Shown here: one piece after another, positions 54,837-64,000 of the stretch
Position numbering within the stretch: the stretch's first letter is position 1
Layout of the letters: each line of letters starts with the position of its first letter
Source of the DNA: an uncultured Saprospiraceae bacterium
Lineage (GTDB): Bacteria > Bacteroidota > Bacteroidia > Chitinophagales > Saprospiraceae
Direction of reading: 5' to 3'
Assembly: GCA_905480605.1 (NCBI GenBank)
Contig: CAJQRD010000013.1
Span: 1 to 64,000 of the forward strand
DNA length: 64,000 nucleotides
Position numbers and translations under genes: made by a program
The notes under the pieces: model-generated
Told to the model about the DNA's origin: nothing
What the model saw: the letters and a program-made list of their open reading frames with translations, nothing else
The model's database searches: none

Positions 54837-55772
54837 TTAAGAAATTATTGCCCCTTCTGTATTTATATCAGAAATATGAACATTATTTTCAATTCCTTTA
54901 TCAGAGTAAAGTTTTTTCCATGATTCTGCAATGTTTTCTGCCACTATATTATTCATGCATAAAGCAAAAATGGATGGTCCTGCTCCAGATATACTACATC
55001 CCAATGCTCCATTATCAATAGCTATTGATTTTATATCGTAGAAATATGGTATTAACTCGGCACGCTGTGGCTCAATAATACAATCATCCAAACTTCTTTT
55101 TAGCAATTCAAAATCAGTTCTAAAAAGGGCAGCCACAAAAGCACCAAGGTTTCCACTTTGTTGAATATGCTGGTCTAGTTTTAATTGTGGACTTAATATA
55201 TTTCTAGAATCCCTTGTCAGAATTTTTATTTTTGGGTGTACAATTACGGCCTTTAGTCCCTTTATAATTGGCAGTTTTACATAATCTAAAGTTGCATTAT
55301 CTCTTATTAGAATAAAACTACCTAATAGAGAAGGCGCAACATTGTCTGCATGATATGACCCATCAGCAATTTGTTCTCCCTGTGTCGCAAAAGGAAGTAG
55401 TTCTTGTTTGGTATATGGACGACCTAAATATTCATTTATGCCAAAAGCACCAGCAACAGCACTTGCTGCACTACTTCCAAGACCTGTTCCTATATCCATA
55501 TTTTTATACAATTCCATATGGATAGGTTCGTCCTCAAGACCCAGTGATTCCAAAACCTTTAGCGCAGCAAAGCCTGCTGTATTTTTATAAAGGTCTTTTG
55601 ATAATCCTTTATTGTAGTGGATTGACTTTAATATCAGGCCTTTTTCATTTCCTGCTTTAAACATGACTTCATCGCCTATATCATTGATGGCAAAGCCTAG
55701 AATATCATAACCAACGGCAACATTGGCAACTGATGCAGGTGCAAAGACTCTTAACGGTACCCTTTTTGACAT
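54837..55772 (-). CDS. thrB: Homoserine kinase
   Basis: 311 residues, GHMP kinase phosphorylating homoserine. Motifs: VFAPASVANVAVGYDILGFA (about 9-28), the ATP loop MDIGTGLGSSAASAVAGAF (about 91-109) and the C-terminal GALGCSISGAGPSIFAL. It is the middle gene of the leftward thr operon, 21 bases after thrA and 1 base before thrC. Confidence 0.95.
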   Translation of the reverse strand: MSKRVPLRVFAPASVANVAVGYDILGFAINDIGDEVMFKAGNEKGLILKSIHYNKGLSKDLYKNTAGFAALKVLESLGLEDEPIHMELYKNMDIGTGLGSSAASAVAGAFGINEYLGRPYTKQELLPFATQGEQIADGSYHADNVAPSLLGSFILIRDNATLDYVKLPIIKGLKAVIVHPKIKILTRDSRNILSPQLKLDQHIQQSGNLGAFVAALFRTDFELLKRSLDDCIIEPQRAELIPYFYDIKSIAIDNGALGCSISGAGPSIFALCMNNIVAENIAESWKKLYSDKGIENNVHISDINTEGAIIS

Positions 55773-55793
55773 AAAAATTTGATTAACAGTGTT

Positions 55794-58250
55794 TTATATA
55801 AATGATGCAATATTTATGATCTCTGCTAAAACACCCGCAGCTGTAACATCAGCTCCCGCGCCAGGTCCTCGGACAACCAACGGTGTTTTGTTGTATCTGT
55901 GTGTATGGAAAACGATCATATTGTCACTTCCATTTAATGTATAAAAAGGAGAATCTGATGAAACGGATTGAAGACCTATTGTTCCCACACTATTTTCTAA
56001 GCATGCGATAAATCTCAGCCTTTCGTTTTTGTCTTCTGCTTCTTTTATCAACCCGCTATAGATATCAGCTTCACTCTCTATAACTTCATAGAAAGTACCG
56101 ACATCTTTTGCGTTTATAGCAGCATTTGATAAAAAACTATGGATTTTTATTTCACTTTCATGCATATCAAAACCGGATTCTCGGCTTAGAATCAATAACT
56201 TTCTTCTTACATCAGCGCCAGAAAGGTCTTCTCTAGGGTCAGGTTCGGTAAATCCTTGATTTTGAGCATCTTTGATAACGTTACTGAAATTAAAACTTGA
56301 ATTAAAAGTGTTGAATATATACGAGAGAGAACCAGATAAAACTGCTTCAATTTTTATAATTTTATCTCCGCTGCTGACAAGGTTTTGTAATGTTGACATA
56401 ATAGGCAGTCCAGCTCCAACATTTGTTTCAAATCTGAATGGTACATTCTTTTCTGAAGAGATGCGTTTTATATTTTTATAAGTAACCAAATCAGAAGACA
56501 GTGCAATTTTATTAGGTGTTGATATGGCTATATTACTTTTAAGTATTTCAGGATAAAACGGCGGCACTTTCGCACTGGCTGTATTATCTATGAAAATTGA
56601 ATGTGCTAAGTTGAATTTTTTCATCTTAGATATATACTCAGAAATATTTGCAAGATCTTGAGACTTTTCAAGGTATTCTTCATATTTAGTCAGATCAATC
56701 CCATCATTATCTAAACACATTTTTTTAGAGTTTGAAAGGCCATCAACTACAATTTCGATACCGCTGTCTTTTTGAATTCTTTCCTTGTTTTTTATAATTT
56801 GATTGATCAATGTTTTGCCGATTAAACCAACACCGATTATGAAAAGATGAATTGTTTTATATTCAGATAAAAAGAAGCAATCATGCAATGTGTTTAAAGC
56901 CTTGTATTCATTTTCTTTAGAAATAGCAAAAGTGATATTTAGCTCAGATGAACCTTGAGCAATAGCTTCAATGTTGATTCCGTTTTTACCTAAAGTTTGA
57001 AATAATCGTCCTGATACACCAGGACTGTTTTTCATGTTCTGACCAATCACTGCAATAAGGCATAGGTTCTTATCAATCTTTATGGGGTCTATTAATTTTC
57101 TATCTAATTCAAATATGAATTCCTTTTCAATTTGTTCTTTTGCTAACCCTGTTTCTTCTTCATTTATAGCAACTGTAATAGAATGTTCTGAGCTCGCTTG
57201 TGTAATCATTACGACATTGATATTACCACCAGCTAAAGACTTAAATAACCTATTAGCAATACCGCTAACTCCTTGTAAACCAGTACCTTCTATAGATATA
57301 AGTGCTATATTACTTATTGACGAAAGACCAGAAATAATACGCCTTCCCTTGCTTTTTTGATTGTGTATAAGAGTACCCTCATCATCTGATTTTAATGTAT
57401 TTTTAATTCGTGTAGGTATTCCCTTTTCCTTAACAGGTCTTATTGTTGGGAAGTATAAAACCTTTGCACCAAAGTGTGACATTTCCATAGCTTCAGAATA
57501 GGATAACTCTTTGATAGTATACGCTTTTGATACTTTTCTAGGATCTGATGTTAAAACGCCAGACACGTCCGTCCAGATTTGGAGCTCTTTAGCATTTAAA
57601 GCACTAGCGAAAATTGCGGCAGTGTAATCGGAACCACCTCGTCCAAGAGTAGTGGTTCTCCCAGACTCTAAATCAGATCCGATAAAACCAGTGGCAATAC
57701 CAATTTTATCAAAGCCTGCAAATTCATCATTTAATAGTTTGTTGGTTATATTAAAATTGACACGTGCAGACCCGAAGGTATCATCTGTTTTTATATACTT
57801 TCTTGTATCAATATATTGAGTTTTCATACCTTCTTGAGATAAATACTCATTTAGAATAAAAGCACAATTCCTTTCTCCAAAGCTCAGTATATAATCTCTT
57901 GTCTTTTTTGAGGCCTCTTGAATTAATACAACTCCACCAAGAATGTTATCTAATACCAAATGGTTCTCTTGAAGTTCATTCTTTATTTTATCGTAATTTT
58001 CTAATGTTAGTAGGTTTCCAGCAATTTGATGTGCTTTACGAAAAAAACTATGAATTGAGTCTTTATAGTCAGGGTTCTTGTTTTCAGCTTTATTAGTGGC
58101 TTCAATTAATAAATCTGTTACACCACTAAATGCAGAAACCACGACAATTAATCCGCTGTGTGGGCTATATAAATCACTTATGATAGCTTTTACTTGCTTT
58201 ATTATGTCTGCATTTGCTACAGATGTACCACCAAACTTTATTACAAGCAT
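55794..58250 (-). CDS. thrA: Bifunctional aspartokinase / homoserine dehydrogenase
   Basis: 818 residues catalysing the first and third steps of the aspartate pathway. The kinase domain opens VIKFGGTSVANADII (about 3-17) and continues GRGGSDYTAAIFA. Two ACT domains (about 315-455; VSGIANRLFKSLAGGNINVV and SPGVSGRLFQTLGKNGINIE) should bind threonine as feedback inhibitor. The dehydrogenase begins HLFIIGVGLIGKTLINQI near 465 and includes the homoserine-binding GFTEPDPREDLSGADVRRK. It leads the thr operon; I saw no threonine-rich leader peptide upstream. Confidence 0.96.
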   Translation of the reverse strand: MLVIKFGGTSVANADIIKQVKAIISDLYSPHSGLIVVVSAFSGVTDLLIEATNKAENKNPDYKDSIHSFFRKAHQIAGNLLTLENYDKIKNELQENHLVLDNILGGVVLIQEASKKTRDYILSFGERNCAFILNEYLSQEGMKTQYIDTRKYIKTDDTFGSARVNFNITNKLLNDEFAGFDKIGIATGFIGSDLESGRTTTLGRGGSDYTAAIFASALNAKELQIWTDVSGVLTSDPRKVSKAYTIKELSYSEAMEMSHFGAKVLYFPTIRPVKEKGIPTRIKNTLKSDDEGTLIHNQKSKGRRIISGLSSISNIALISIEGTGLQGVSGIANRLFKSLAGGNINVVMITQASSEHSITVAINEEETGLAKEQIEKEFIFELDRKLIDPIKIDKNLCLIAVIGQNMKNSPGVSGRLFQTLGKNGINIEAIAQGSSELNITFAISKENEYKALNTLHDCFFLSEYKTIHLFIIGVGLIGKTLINQIIKNKERIQKDSGIEIVVDGLSNSKKMCLDNDGIDLTKYEEYLEKSQDLANISEYISKMKKFNLAHSIFIDNTASAKVPPFYPEILKSNIAISTPNKIALSSDLVTYKNIKRISSEKNVPFRFETNVGAGLPIMSTLQNLVSSGDKIIKIEAVLSGSLSYIFNTFNSSFNFSNVIKDAQNQGFTEPDPREDLSGADVRRKLLILSRESGFDMHESEIKIHSFLSNAAINAKDVGTFYEVIESEADIYSGLIKEAEDKNERLRFIACLENSVGTIGLQSVSSDSPFYTLNGSDNMIVFHTHRYNKTPLVVRGPGAGADVTAAGVLAEIINIASFI

Positions 58251-58435
58251 GTTTTTTTACTTAAGTATAACAGAATTTGTGCCAAACATATTAAAATAAT
58301 TTATAATATTAAGCAGCGTTTATGTAACATATAATGTTAAATTATTAATAAGTATATAATACTATATGTAGGGTATATGTTGAGCAATTAATTAAGCCTA
58401 TCTTCGGGTATTGGCAAAAAATCAAAACAGAACCA

Positions 58436-60574
58436 ATGAAAACTATTTTTACTGTTATAAGTGTATTTGTGATAATGATGGGAACTAACCAGTTAAAGTC
58501 AATAGATATGGTGTGTCCACCGGACAAATGGCTGAACTGTGGCGCTGAGGTTTGGGACCTTTCAATTTATGGGCAAGCACACTACTACCATAATGGAAAT
58601 CAGTACAGTGCTGGATCAGCTGAGGTGGTATATGACTTGACAACGTGTGAAACGGGTAAAATTTATAGAACGTGGAAGGTTGAAGATGAAAACTGGAATT
58701 GGATTGAGTGCACTCAAACTATTTATATTGGGGGAGGAGATTTTTCTTATCATAATATCACTTGGCCAGAGGACCATTTACAATTGTATGGTTGTGGGGT
58801 AAATACTCATCCTGATTATTTGCCAGCAGAATACGGAAGACCATCTTATGAGTATATGACTTGTAGTATGGTGGGTACATCGTACAAAGATCAGGTTTTT
58901 AATTTTGGACCCGACTGTAAAAAGATTTTAAGAACATGGACTGTTTTAGACTGGTGTAATTACAACACAGGTGCAGGAAATCCTGGAATTTGGAAATATA
59001 CACAAACCATTAAAATTAGTGGAACCAGTCAACCTGATTTAGTTTGTACTCCTAGTATAACAATAGATGCAACTATATGTGACAGTGCCTATGTAAGTGT
59101 ACCATTGGTTTTTGTTAACGGTCAAGCATGTTATGGTGGTTATGGTATTACGAATGATTCAAGATTTGCAGATTCAAATGGTTCAGATGCATCAGGAACA
59201 TATCCTATTGGAAAAAGTATAGTTAATTATAGAGTTGAATATTCTTGTGGTCAGCAGATGATTTGTAAGACGGAAGTTATTGTTAAACAAAAAGGCCCCG
59301 TTCCTTATTGTCTTGCAAAACTAACAGTTGCTTTAATGGGAGTTGATACAAATGGTGATGGCGCAGTTGACGATGGTATGGCTGAGCTTTGGGCACAAGA
59401 CCTTAACCATGCTAGTTACCACCCTTGTAATAACGCACCTTTGAAATTTTCTTTTTCTTCGAATGTAGATTCAACATCAAGAATATTTACGTGTGCTGAT
59501 AGCGGTTTTAATGATGTACAATTATGGATAACTGATGTTTTCGGAAATCAAGCATGGTGTGCAGTGACAGTTATAGTGCAGAATAATGCTGCGAATATTC
59601 CAGACTGTGTTTTGGACTTTGGAGAAATGCCAGTAAACGGAGACATTGTTGATTCACAAAACGAACCTTTAGAAGATGTTCAAATCAGCTTAAGATCAAG
59701 AGCTACAATCAATACAATTGTTTTAGTTGATACTACTTTGGTGCCCATTGTTGTTGATAGTTTCGTCAGTCAAGGTGGACAAATGTTGTATGTTTTTAAT
59801 TACGAAGAAAAGTATACCTATTCAGAAGAGGTTGTTGAGATCAATACACCTCATAACATAGAATTGGCTTCAAATTCAAATGGAAGGTTTGGTACTGAAG
59901 AAGTTGATATGGAAAGACACTATAGAATGCGTGCTTATAAAAAGAACGACATGTCTAAAATTGATCAAACAGATATTGATATTCTAAAGGCGTATTTAAA
60001 TGAAGAATATATATTCACAAATATGTATTCATTTTTAGCAGCGGATGTTAATGAAGATGGAAATATAAATCATGAAGATTTAGATATTTTAACTGAATTG
60101 TTTAGCGGTGAGGAAGACGAGTGGCCAAGAGAAAGGCAATGGGTTTTTTACAATGCAAAAGACTTAGAAACGGTTACTGGAAACCCGTTGAATGAAAATA
60201 TTCGTTATCAGATTTTTTTAAGGGACGAGGACTTCTATAAAAGGGATTTAGCATTTACTGGAGTCTTAAAAGGTAACTTAAATGAGATGGAATCTAATTT
60301 TAAAAACAACGCAGTTCTTGAATTAAGAAACGATAATAATCTTAATGTTGTCATTTATCCGAATCCCTTTACAGAAACAATTGCCATTGATAATCCAACA
60401 AAAGGAGAAATGAAAGTTTCAATTTATGGATTGGATGGGCGATTGATGTTTACAAAAACAACAAATGATAGATCAGTTAAAATTGAAAATTCTACAGACT
60501 GGAATGTAGGAACATATTTATACAAAGTAGTAAAAGGAACAGACAGTAAAACAGGAAAAGTAATTAAGATGTAA
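58436..60574 (+). CDS. Secreted surface protein with dockerin-like repeat and T9SS sorting domain
   Basis: 712 residues. A signal peptide (KTIFTVISVFVIMMGTNQL) is followed by repeated beta-sandwich modules rich in Cys, Trp and Asp (KWLNCGAEVWDLSIYG, ILRTWTVLDWCNYNTG). A dockerin-like pair follows (QTDIDILKAYLNEEY, AADVNEDGNINHEDLDIL). The C-terminal type IX sorting domain (about 635-712) includes NVVIYPNPFTETIAID and the closing KVVKGTDSKTGKVIKM. This tail is recognised by the gliding-linked type IX secretion machinery and anchors the cargo at the surface. The role beyond that is unknown; Saprospira relatives carry many such proteins. Confidence 0.87.
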   Translation: MKTIFTVISVFVIMMGTNQLKSIDMVCPPDKWLNCGAEVWDLSIYGQAHYYHNGNQYSAGSAEVVYDLTTCETGKIYRTWKVEDENWNWIECTQTIYIGGGDFSYHNITWPEDHLQLYGCGVNTHPDYLPAEYGRPSYEYMTCSMVGTSYKDQVFNFGPDCKKILRTWTVLDWCNYNTGAGNPGIWKYTQTIKISGTSQPDLVCTPSITIDATICDSAYVSVPLVFVNGQACYGGYGITNDSRFADSNGSDASGTYPIGKSIVNYRVEYSCGQQMICKTEVIVKQKGPVPYCLAKLTVALMGVDTNGDGAVDDGMAELWAQDLNHASYHPCNNAPLKFSFSSNVDSTSRIFTCADSGFNDVQLWITDVFGNQAWCAVTVIVQNNAANIPDCVLDFGEMPVNGDIVDSQNEPLEDVQISLRSRATINTIVLVDTTLVPIVVDSFVSQGGQMLYVFNYEEKYTYSEEVVEINTPHNIELASNSNGRFGTEEVDMERHYRMRAYKKNDMSKIDQTDIDILKAYLNEEYIFTNMYSFLAADVNEDGNINHEDLDILTELFSGEEDEWPRERQWVFYNAKDLETVTGNPLNENIRYQIFLRDEDFYKRDLAFTGVLKGNLNEMESNFKNNAVLELRNDNNLNVVIYPNPFTETIAIDNPTKGEMKVSIYGLDGRLMFTKTTNDRSVKIENSTDWNVGTYLYKVVKGTDSKTGKVIKM

Positions 60575-60621
60575 TCGTTCTTCTTTTATTTTAAGACATA
60601 AGTTCTAATAAAAAATATAGT

Positions 60622-60654
60622 AATCGCTAAATGGTAAAACAGCATTTAGCGATT
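60622..60654. terminator. Bidirectional hairpin between the T9SS cargo and gldD genes
   Basis: AATCGCTAAATG (60622-60633) and CATTTAGCGATT (60643-60654) form a perfect 12 bp stem with a 9-base loop between two convergent genes. T-runs are short, so it is not an ideal factor-independent terminator. Confidence 0.65.
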
Positions 60655-60655
60655 G

Positions 60656-61249
60656 TTATTTCCACTCCAACGTCTCAATCATTTTACTGATATCCAACTC
60701 GAGAAAATCATAAACAGGAGCTATAGAATCCCTATTAACAACATCATTAAAATAAAGGCTTCCTCTTAAAAAGTGCGAAGTACTATCGGTTAAAAAAAAC
60801 TGAGTAGGAGAGGCAACGGGCCCGTCTATTTTAAAAACCAACCCATAAATATTTTTTTCTGCAATGTTGATTTTGATCTCGTCTCTATAACTTGCTTTTA
60901 CATTGTGTTTATTGACCATTTCAAAAGCATCCTGAACCATTTCATCAAGGTCCGCTCTATTGTCAATCGGAACGTAGCTCATGTGTATGTTTGTATTCAA
61001 CTCATTACAAACCAAATCAAACCAGCAAGTATATTGTTCCTCGTTCTCGGTTTTATTATTGTCCTGATTGAATATGAAGTATTTTGGTATCGTCATGGAG
61101 AATGGGCAATTGTTGCTGCTAAAGCTTTGGTAATCCTTTATAGGATACACGACCTTAGGATAAACTCTTGGTTTCGGTAACGGTATACTCATGTCCGTAC
61201 AAGATAAAAATATAGAAATAACAAGTATTGTCAAGGTGAGAATTCTCAT
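60656..61249 (-). CDS. gldD: Gliding motility lipoprotein GldD
   Basis: 197 residues. The lipobox in VISIFLSCTDMS gives an acylated Cys at about 17, followed by the family's PLPKPRVYPKVVYP segment. Later stretches CPFSMTIPKYF and PTQFFLTDSTSHFLRGSLYF match GldD of Flavobacteria. GldD is required for gliding and the associated type IX secretion system. Its start overlaps the gldE stop by 4 bases (ATGA), and the order mutY-ssb-gldE-gldD is conserved in Bacteroidota. Confidence 0.9.
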   Translation of the reverse strand: MRILTLTILVISIFLSCTDMSIPLPKPRVYPKVVYPIKDYQSFSSNNCPFSMTIPKYFIFNQDNNKTENEEQYTCWFDLVCNELNTNIHMSYVPIDNRADLDEMVQDAFEMVNKHNVKASYRDEIKINIAEKNIYGLVFKIDGPVASPTQFFLTDSTSHFLRGSLYFNDVVNRDSIAPVYDFLELDISKMIETLEWK

Positions 61250-62637
61250 AATAGTGTAACATGAATTTTTTCAATCCGTCTTTTTGAGACAGATACAATT
61301 TTAAATTTAAAAGGATGTAGAAGTAAGGTTTTATCCTTTTTAGGAATATGTCCGATATGTTCCAAAATCAATCCTGCCAATGAATCAGCTTCACCTTTAA
61401 TATTTTCAAATATATTTTTTTCAACGGGGACAATTCGTGCAACATCATTTAAAAGTGTTTTTCCTTCAAATATGTAATTATAGTCATTGATCTTGATGTA
61501 GTCCACTTCTTCATCGTCATCAAACTCATCCTTTATTTCACCAATTACCTCTTCCATAATATCTTCAAGAGTTACAATTCCGGCACTGCCACCAAATTCA
61601 TCAACGATAACTGCTAGGTGTAATCTTCGTTTTTGAAACTCTTTCATCAGGTCATCTATCTTTTTAGATTCTGGAGCGTAGAGCACGTCGGTTCTGATAA
61701 ACTGTTTCCAATTAAAACTTTCATCCTCTAGGGAATAACCTAGTAAGTCTTTAACATATAAAATACCAGTTATATTATCAAAATCTTCTGAATAAACAGG
61801 AATTCTAGAAAAGCCACTCTCTTTAATCATAGTCATCAACTCACCATAACTGCCTCCTTCTTCAATAGCGATAACATCAACCCGAGACTTCATTATTTGT
61901 TTGGCAGAAACATTTCCGAACTTGATAATACCACGCAGAATATCAACCTCTTCAGACGATTCATCTTCATTGTTTACTGTTAGAAGAATAGCTTTGTCAA
62001 GATCCTCTTTGCTTGTATCATCAATACCTGTTCGCTCTTGAATAAACTTAGATTCTAGTTTAGATGACCAACGCACCAATAACATACTAAATGGCTTGAA
62101 GAAACCGGAAAGGAGGCTCATGGGTGTTGCCATTAATTTTGCAAATTTCATATTGTTGAGATTTGCATAAATCTTAGGTGCAACTTCACCAAATAGAACA
62201 AGTAAAAATGTAACGCCAACAATAGTAATTAGGAAACTTAACGTACGACAAATATCATAAGGTTCGAGAGGTATAATTTTAGAAACAGCCTCGGCCCACG
62301 ATAAAAGTATTTCATCCCCCAAAACATTTCTAATTAGAAAATCAGAAATAATTACAATTGAAATATTGATCAGGTTGTTACTGATCAGTATTGTTGCCAA
62401 TAAGCGACGCGGTTCACTTCTAAGTTTAAGTATCTTATTGGAGAGTTTATTTTCTTCCGTTTTTATTTCATCTAGGTCTTTACGACTTAAAGAAAAGAAA
62501 GCTACTTCTGAACCGGACACAAGAGCTGATAGTATTAATAACAATATCAAAAACAACGTAACGCTTATAATCGTCATCGGTGTAATGGAAAGTGCAACAA
62601 AATTAAATAAAAGTATAAGGGGGGGCTCTGGGTCCAA
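61246..62637 (-). CDS. gldE: GldE: CNNM/CorC-type membrane protein of the gliding cluster
   Basis: 463 residues. An N-terminal DUF21 membrane region with four helices (about 10-200; ALVSGSEVAFFSLSRKDLDE) is followed by a CBS pair (about 225-350, MKSRVDVIAIEEGGSYGELM and AVIVDEFGGSAGIVTLEDIM) and a CorC_HlyC C-terminal domain. Relatives transport or sense Mg2+. The hydrophobic 17 residues before MTIISVTLFLILLLI suggest the true start may be at the Met near 62583. It overlaps gldD by 4 bases. Confidence 0.9.
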   Translation of the reverse strand: MDPEPPLILLFNFVALSITPMTIISVTLFLILLLILSALVSGSEVAFFSLSRKDLDEIKTEENKLSNKILKLRSEPRRLLATILISNNLINISIVIISDFLIRNVLGDEILLSWAEAVSKIIPLEPYDICRTLSFLITIVGVTFLLVLFGEVAPKIYANLNNMKFAKLMATPMSLLSGFFKPFSMLLVRWSSKLESKFIQERTGIDDTSKEDLDKAILLTVNNEDESSEEVDILRGIIKFGNVSAKQIMKSRVDVIAIEEGGSYGELMTMIKESGFSRIPVYSEDFDNITGILYVKDLLGYSLEDESFNWKQFIRTDVLYAPESKKIDDLMKEFQKRRLHLAVIVDEFGGSAGIVTLEDIMEEVIGEIKDEFDDDEEVDYIKINDYNYIFEGKTLLNDVARIVPVEKNIFENIKGEADSLAGLILEHIGHIPKKDKTLLLHPFKFKIVSVSKRRIEKIHVTLL

Positions 62638-62670
62638 GGTTTTGTGTTTAATTAAAAAATTTAACCTTCC

Positions 62671-63138
62671 TTAAAATGGAAGGTCATCATCTTCTTGAGC
62701 TGCTGGTTTCTCAGTACTGGCAGGACTAGCAGCTGGTGGAGTAAATACTTTGACAGCAGGAGCCTCGTCCATTGCACTAGGGAAACTGTTAAAATTACCA
62801 CTTCCAGCATTCTCACGCTTGTCTAATGGTTTCAGAAGTTGTGCCACAACCTCTGTAGAATACCTGTTATTTCCTTCCTTATCTTGCCATTTTCGAGTTG
62901 TCAGTTTGCCTTCAACAAACACTAACGATCCCTTTTTTAAATCCCTTTCAGCTCTCTCAGCTAAAGATCTCCAAAGTACGACATCGTGCCACTCTGTAAC
63001 TGATTGCCATTCTCCAGCTTTGTCTTTATAGCTTTCACTGGTTGCTAAAGAAAACTTTGCTACTACAGCACCACTCTCTAATCTTCTTACTTCCGGGTCT
63101 TTACCAAGGTGACCGATTAAACTTACTTTATTATACAT
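62671..63138 (-). CDS. ssb: Single-stranded DNA-binding protein
   Basis: 155 residues. An OB-fold (about 1-110) opens [20 protein letters not shown], with [20 protein letters not shown] and [20 protein letters not shown] flexible Pro/Ala-rich linker ends in the acidic tip EDDDLPF that recruits replication and repair partners. It lies between mutY and gldE, all leftward, the usual Bacteroidota order. Confidence 0.96.
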   Translation of the reverse strand: MYNKVSLIGHLGKDPEVRRLESGAVVAKFSLATSESYKDKAGEWQSVTEWHDVVLWRSLAERAERDLKKGSLVFVEGKLTTRKWQDKEGNNRYSTEVVAQLLKPLDKRENAGSGNFNSFPSAMDEAPAVKVFTPPAASPASTEKPAAQEDDDLPF

Positions 63139-63223
63139 TGATAGATTTATTAAGTATATAATTTTTTAACACACTGACAAAAGCCATTTATTTATGGTCG
63201 TTCTCCCGTCCGTGGAGTTAAAT

Positions 63224-64000
63224 CTAAAATAAAGTTATGGATAAATCATTTAAATACAAATCAATTAGTCTTGGTAAGGCGTATTTGTTGATATTTTCAA
63301 CGTTTATAAGAAGATAATTGTTGAATACGCCCTTTTTAAGCATTAAATTATAATCTGCTTGACTGATATATGTTTTGTAAAACACAGCGCGAATGGTTTG
63401 ATGCGTCAGTTGGTGCTTAAATATTTTGGACGTTAAGACCTCTGACGGTCTAATTTTAATGTTTTTGGGCATAACAAAACCATGCTCTTCTTCAAGAGCT
63501 TCTAGTTCTAGTAAAGGAAACTCATATAAACCCTGCCAAATATCTTTTTCTGATCGCTTGATGATCAATGTCTTGCTGTTATCAATTATAAAAAAGCAAT
63601 ATTTGAAATAGCGATTTGTCTTTTTTATGCGCTTGGCTTTGAATGGTATTTGATCTTGAATATTCTTTTTATAAGCGATACAAGACTTTTGAAGTGGGCA
63701 CGATTTACAGTTAGGGTTCTTAGCCTTACATTGCAAGGCACCAAACTCCATAATAGCTTGGTTAAACACTTCAGGACTCTGAGTATCGCACAACTGTTGG
63801 GCCTTTTCTTTTATTAACTTCAGAACTTTTGGATTATCGACGGCTTCATTTATTCCATATAGTCTGGAAATTACTCTGATTACGTTTCCATCAACGACTA
63901 CTTTGTTTTCTTTATAACTAAAGCTTGATATAGCGGCGGCAGTATAAGCACCTACGCCCTTGAGTTTTAACAAATCAATGTAGTTGTTTGGGAAAATGCC
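63224..64000 (-). CDS. mutY: A/G-specific adenine glycosylase, N-terminus outside the window
   Basis: About 258 C-terminal residues; the reading frame stays open to base 64000, beginning in the window with IFPNNYIDLLKLKGVGAYTA. The helix-hairpin-helix LKGVGAYTAAAI is followed by VVVDGNVIRVISRLYG (catalytic Asp region). The [4Fe-4S] loop C-x6-C-x2-C-x5-C (CKAKNPNCKSCPLQKSC) comes next, and a C-terminal NUDIX-like recognition domain follows. It removes adenine mispaired with 8-oxoguanine. Confidence 0.94.
   Translation of the reverse strand, partial: GIFPNNYIDLLKLKGVGAYTAAAISSFSYKENKVVVDGNVIRVISRLYGINEAVDNPKVLKLIKEKAQQLCDTQSPEVFNQAIMEFGALQCKAKNPNCKSCPLQKSCIAYKKNIQDQIPFKAKRIKKTNRYFKYCFFIIDNSKTLIIKRSEKDIWQGLYEFPLLELEALEEEHGFVMPKNIKIRPSEVLTSKIFKHQLTHQTIRAVFYKTYISQADYNLMLKKGVFNNYLLINVENINKYALPRLIDLYLNDLSITLF

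Noticed and set aside
58251-58435. Threonine attenuator upstream of thrA
   Set aside because: No small frame with runs of Thr or Ile codons and no paired terminator/antiterminator hairpins were seen in this AT-rich gap.
1-64000. CRISPR arrays, phage structural genes or restriction-type defence clusters
   Set aside because: No regularly spaced repeats and no capsid, terminase, nuclease or methylase genes were found; only the left 2.2 kb shows mobile-element genes.

Overview
The window looks like chromosomal DNA of a low-GC Bacteroidota bacterium, and I infer a Saprospiria-like lineage. The evidence is: GldD and GldE gliding genes beside ssb and mutY; a type IX secretion C-terminal sorting domain; DUF4270 and DUF4290 proteins around glmS and murA; a fused aspartokinase/homoserine dehydrogenase in a thrA-thrB-thrC operon; a three-gene succinate dehydrogenase; promoter-like TAnnTTTG boxes; and secreted dockerin proteins typical of Saprospira relatives. 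Apart from the left 2.2 kb, nearly everything is housekeeping.

Layout: 1-2.2 kb is the end of an integrated element. It holds the tail of an IS21-type insertion sequence, a ParB-like gene cut by that insertion, and a tyrosine integrase next to tRNA-Phe(GAA), the likely attachment site. 2.4-12 kb holds DNA repair (ogt), an Nfu-type Fe-S carrier, an inositol-phosphatase family gene, an ABC permease, galactokinase, an ankyrin protein, and a leftward group of PqqB-like lipoprotein, MauG-like peroxidase (frameshifted) and NUDIX. 12-18 kb holds a YhiN-type flavoprotein, a PLP decarboxylase, a membrane-anchored HExxH protein, a VOC protein and a dockerin protein. 18-21.6 kb is sdhCAB. 21.8-29 kb holds rnr, a repeat pair, a membrane-anchored winged-helix protein, a decayed potassium-channel gene, a DUF819 transporter and a DUF457 protein. 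29-35.2 kb is a rightward cell-envelope cluster: short GT5, DUF4270, glmS, DUF4290, murA. 35-41 kb holds DinB, ComF, an HtrA protease, an M42 peptidase and a flippase. 41-48.3 kb is one tightly packed leftward series from dtd through mazG, a PP2C phosphatase, a TM2 protein, a CBS protein and an outer-membrane protein to nadK, a cyclase and two small unknown genes. 48.7-50.5 kb holds ctaA and a hydrolase. 50.6-58.3 kb holds an M1 peptidase, a VOC protein and thrABC. 58.4-60.6 kb is a large T9SS cargo protein, and 60.7-64 kb is gldD, gldE, ssb and a partial mutY.

The most interesting signal is a probable replication-origin region. An AT-rich, gene-free 446 bp gap (48265-48710) between divergent transcription units carries two oppositely oriented DnaA-box-like TTATCAACA sequences. 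Base skew of rightward genes changes from nearly neutral to strongly G-rich across it. Two parS-like palindromes (GTTCCACGTGGAAC) lie about 5 kb away, one inside thrC. Other points of note are a frameshifted di-heme peroxidase whose second heme site sits in the shifted frame, a lone PqqB-like protein beside it, a potassium-channel pseudogene with two in-frame stops, and a MurA whose catalytic Cys is replaced by Asp. I see no CRISPR array, phage cluster or recognisable defence system.
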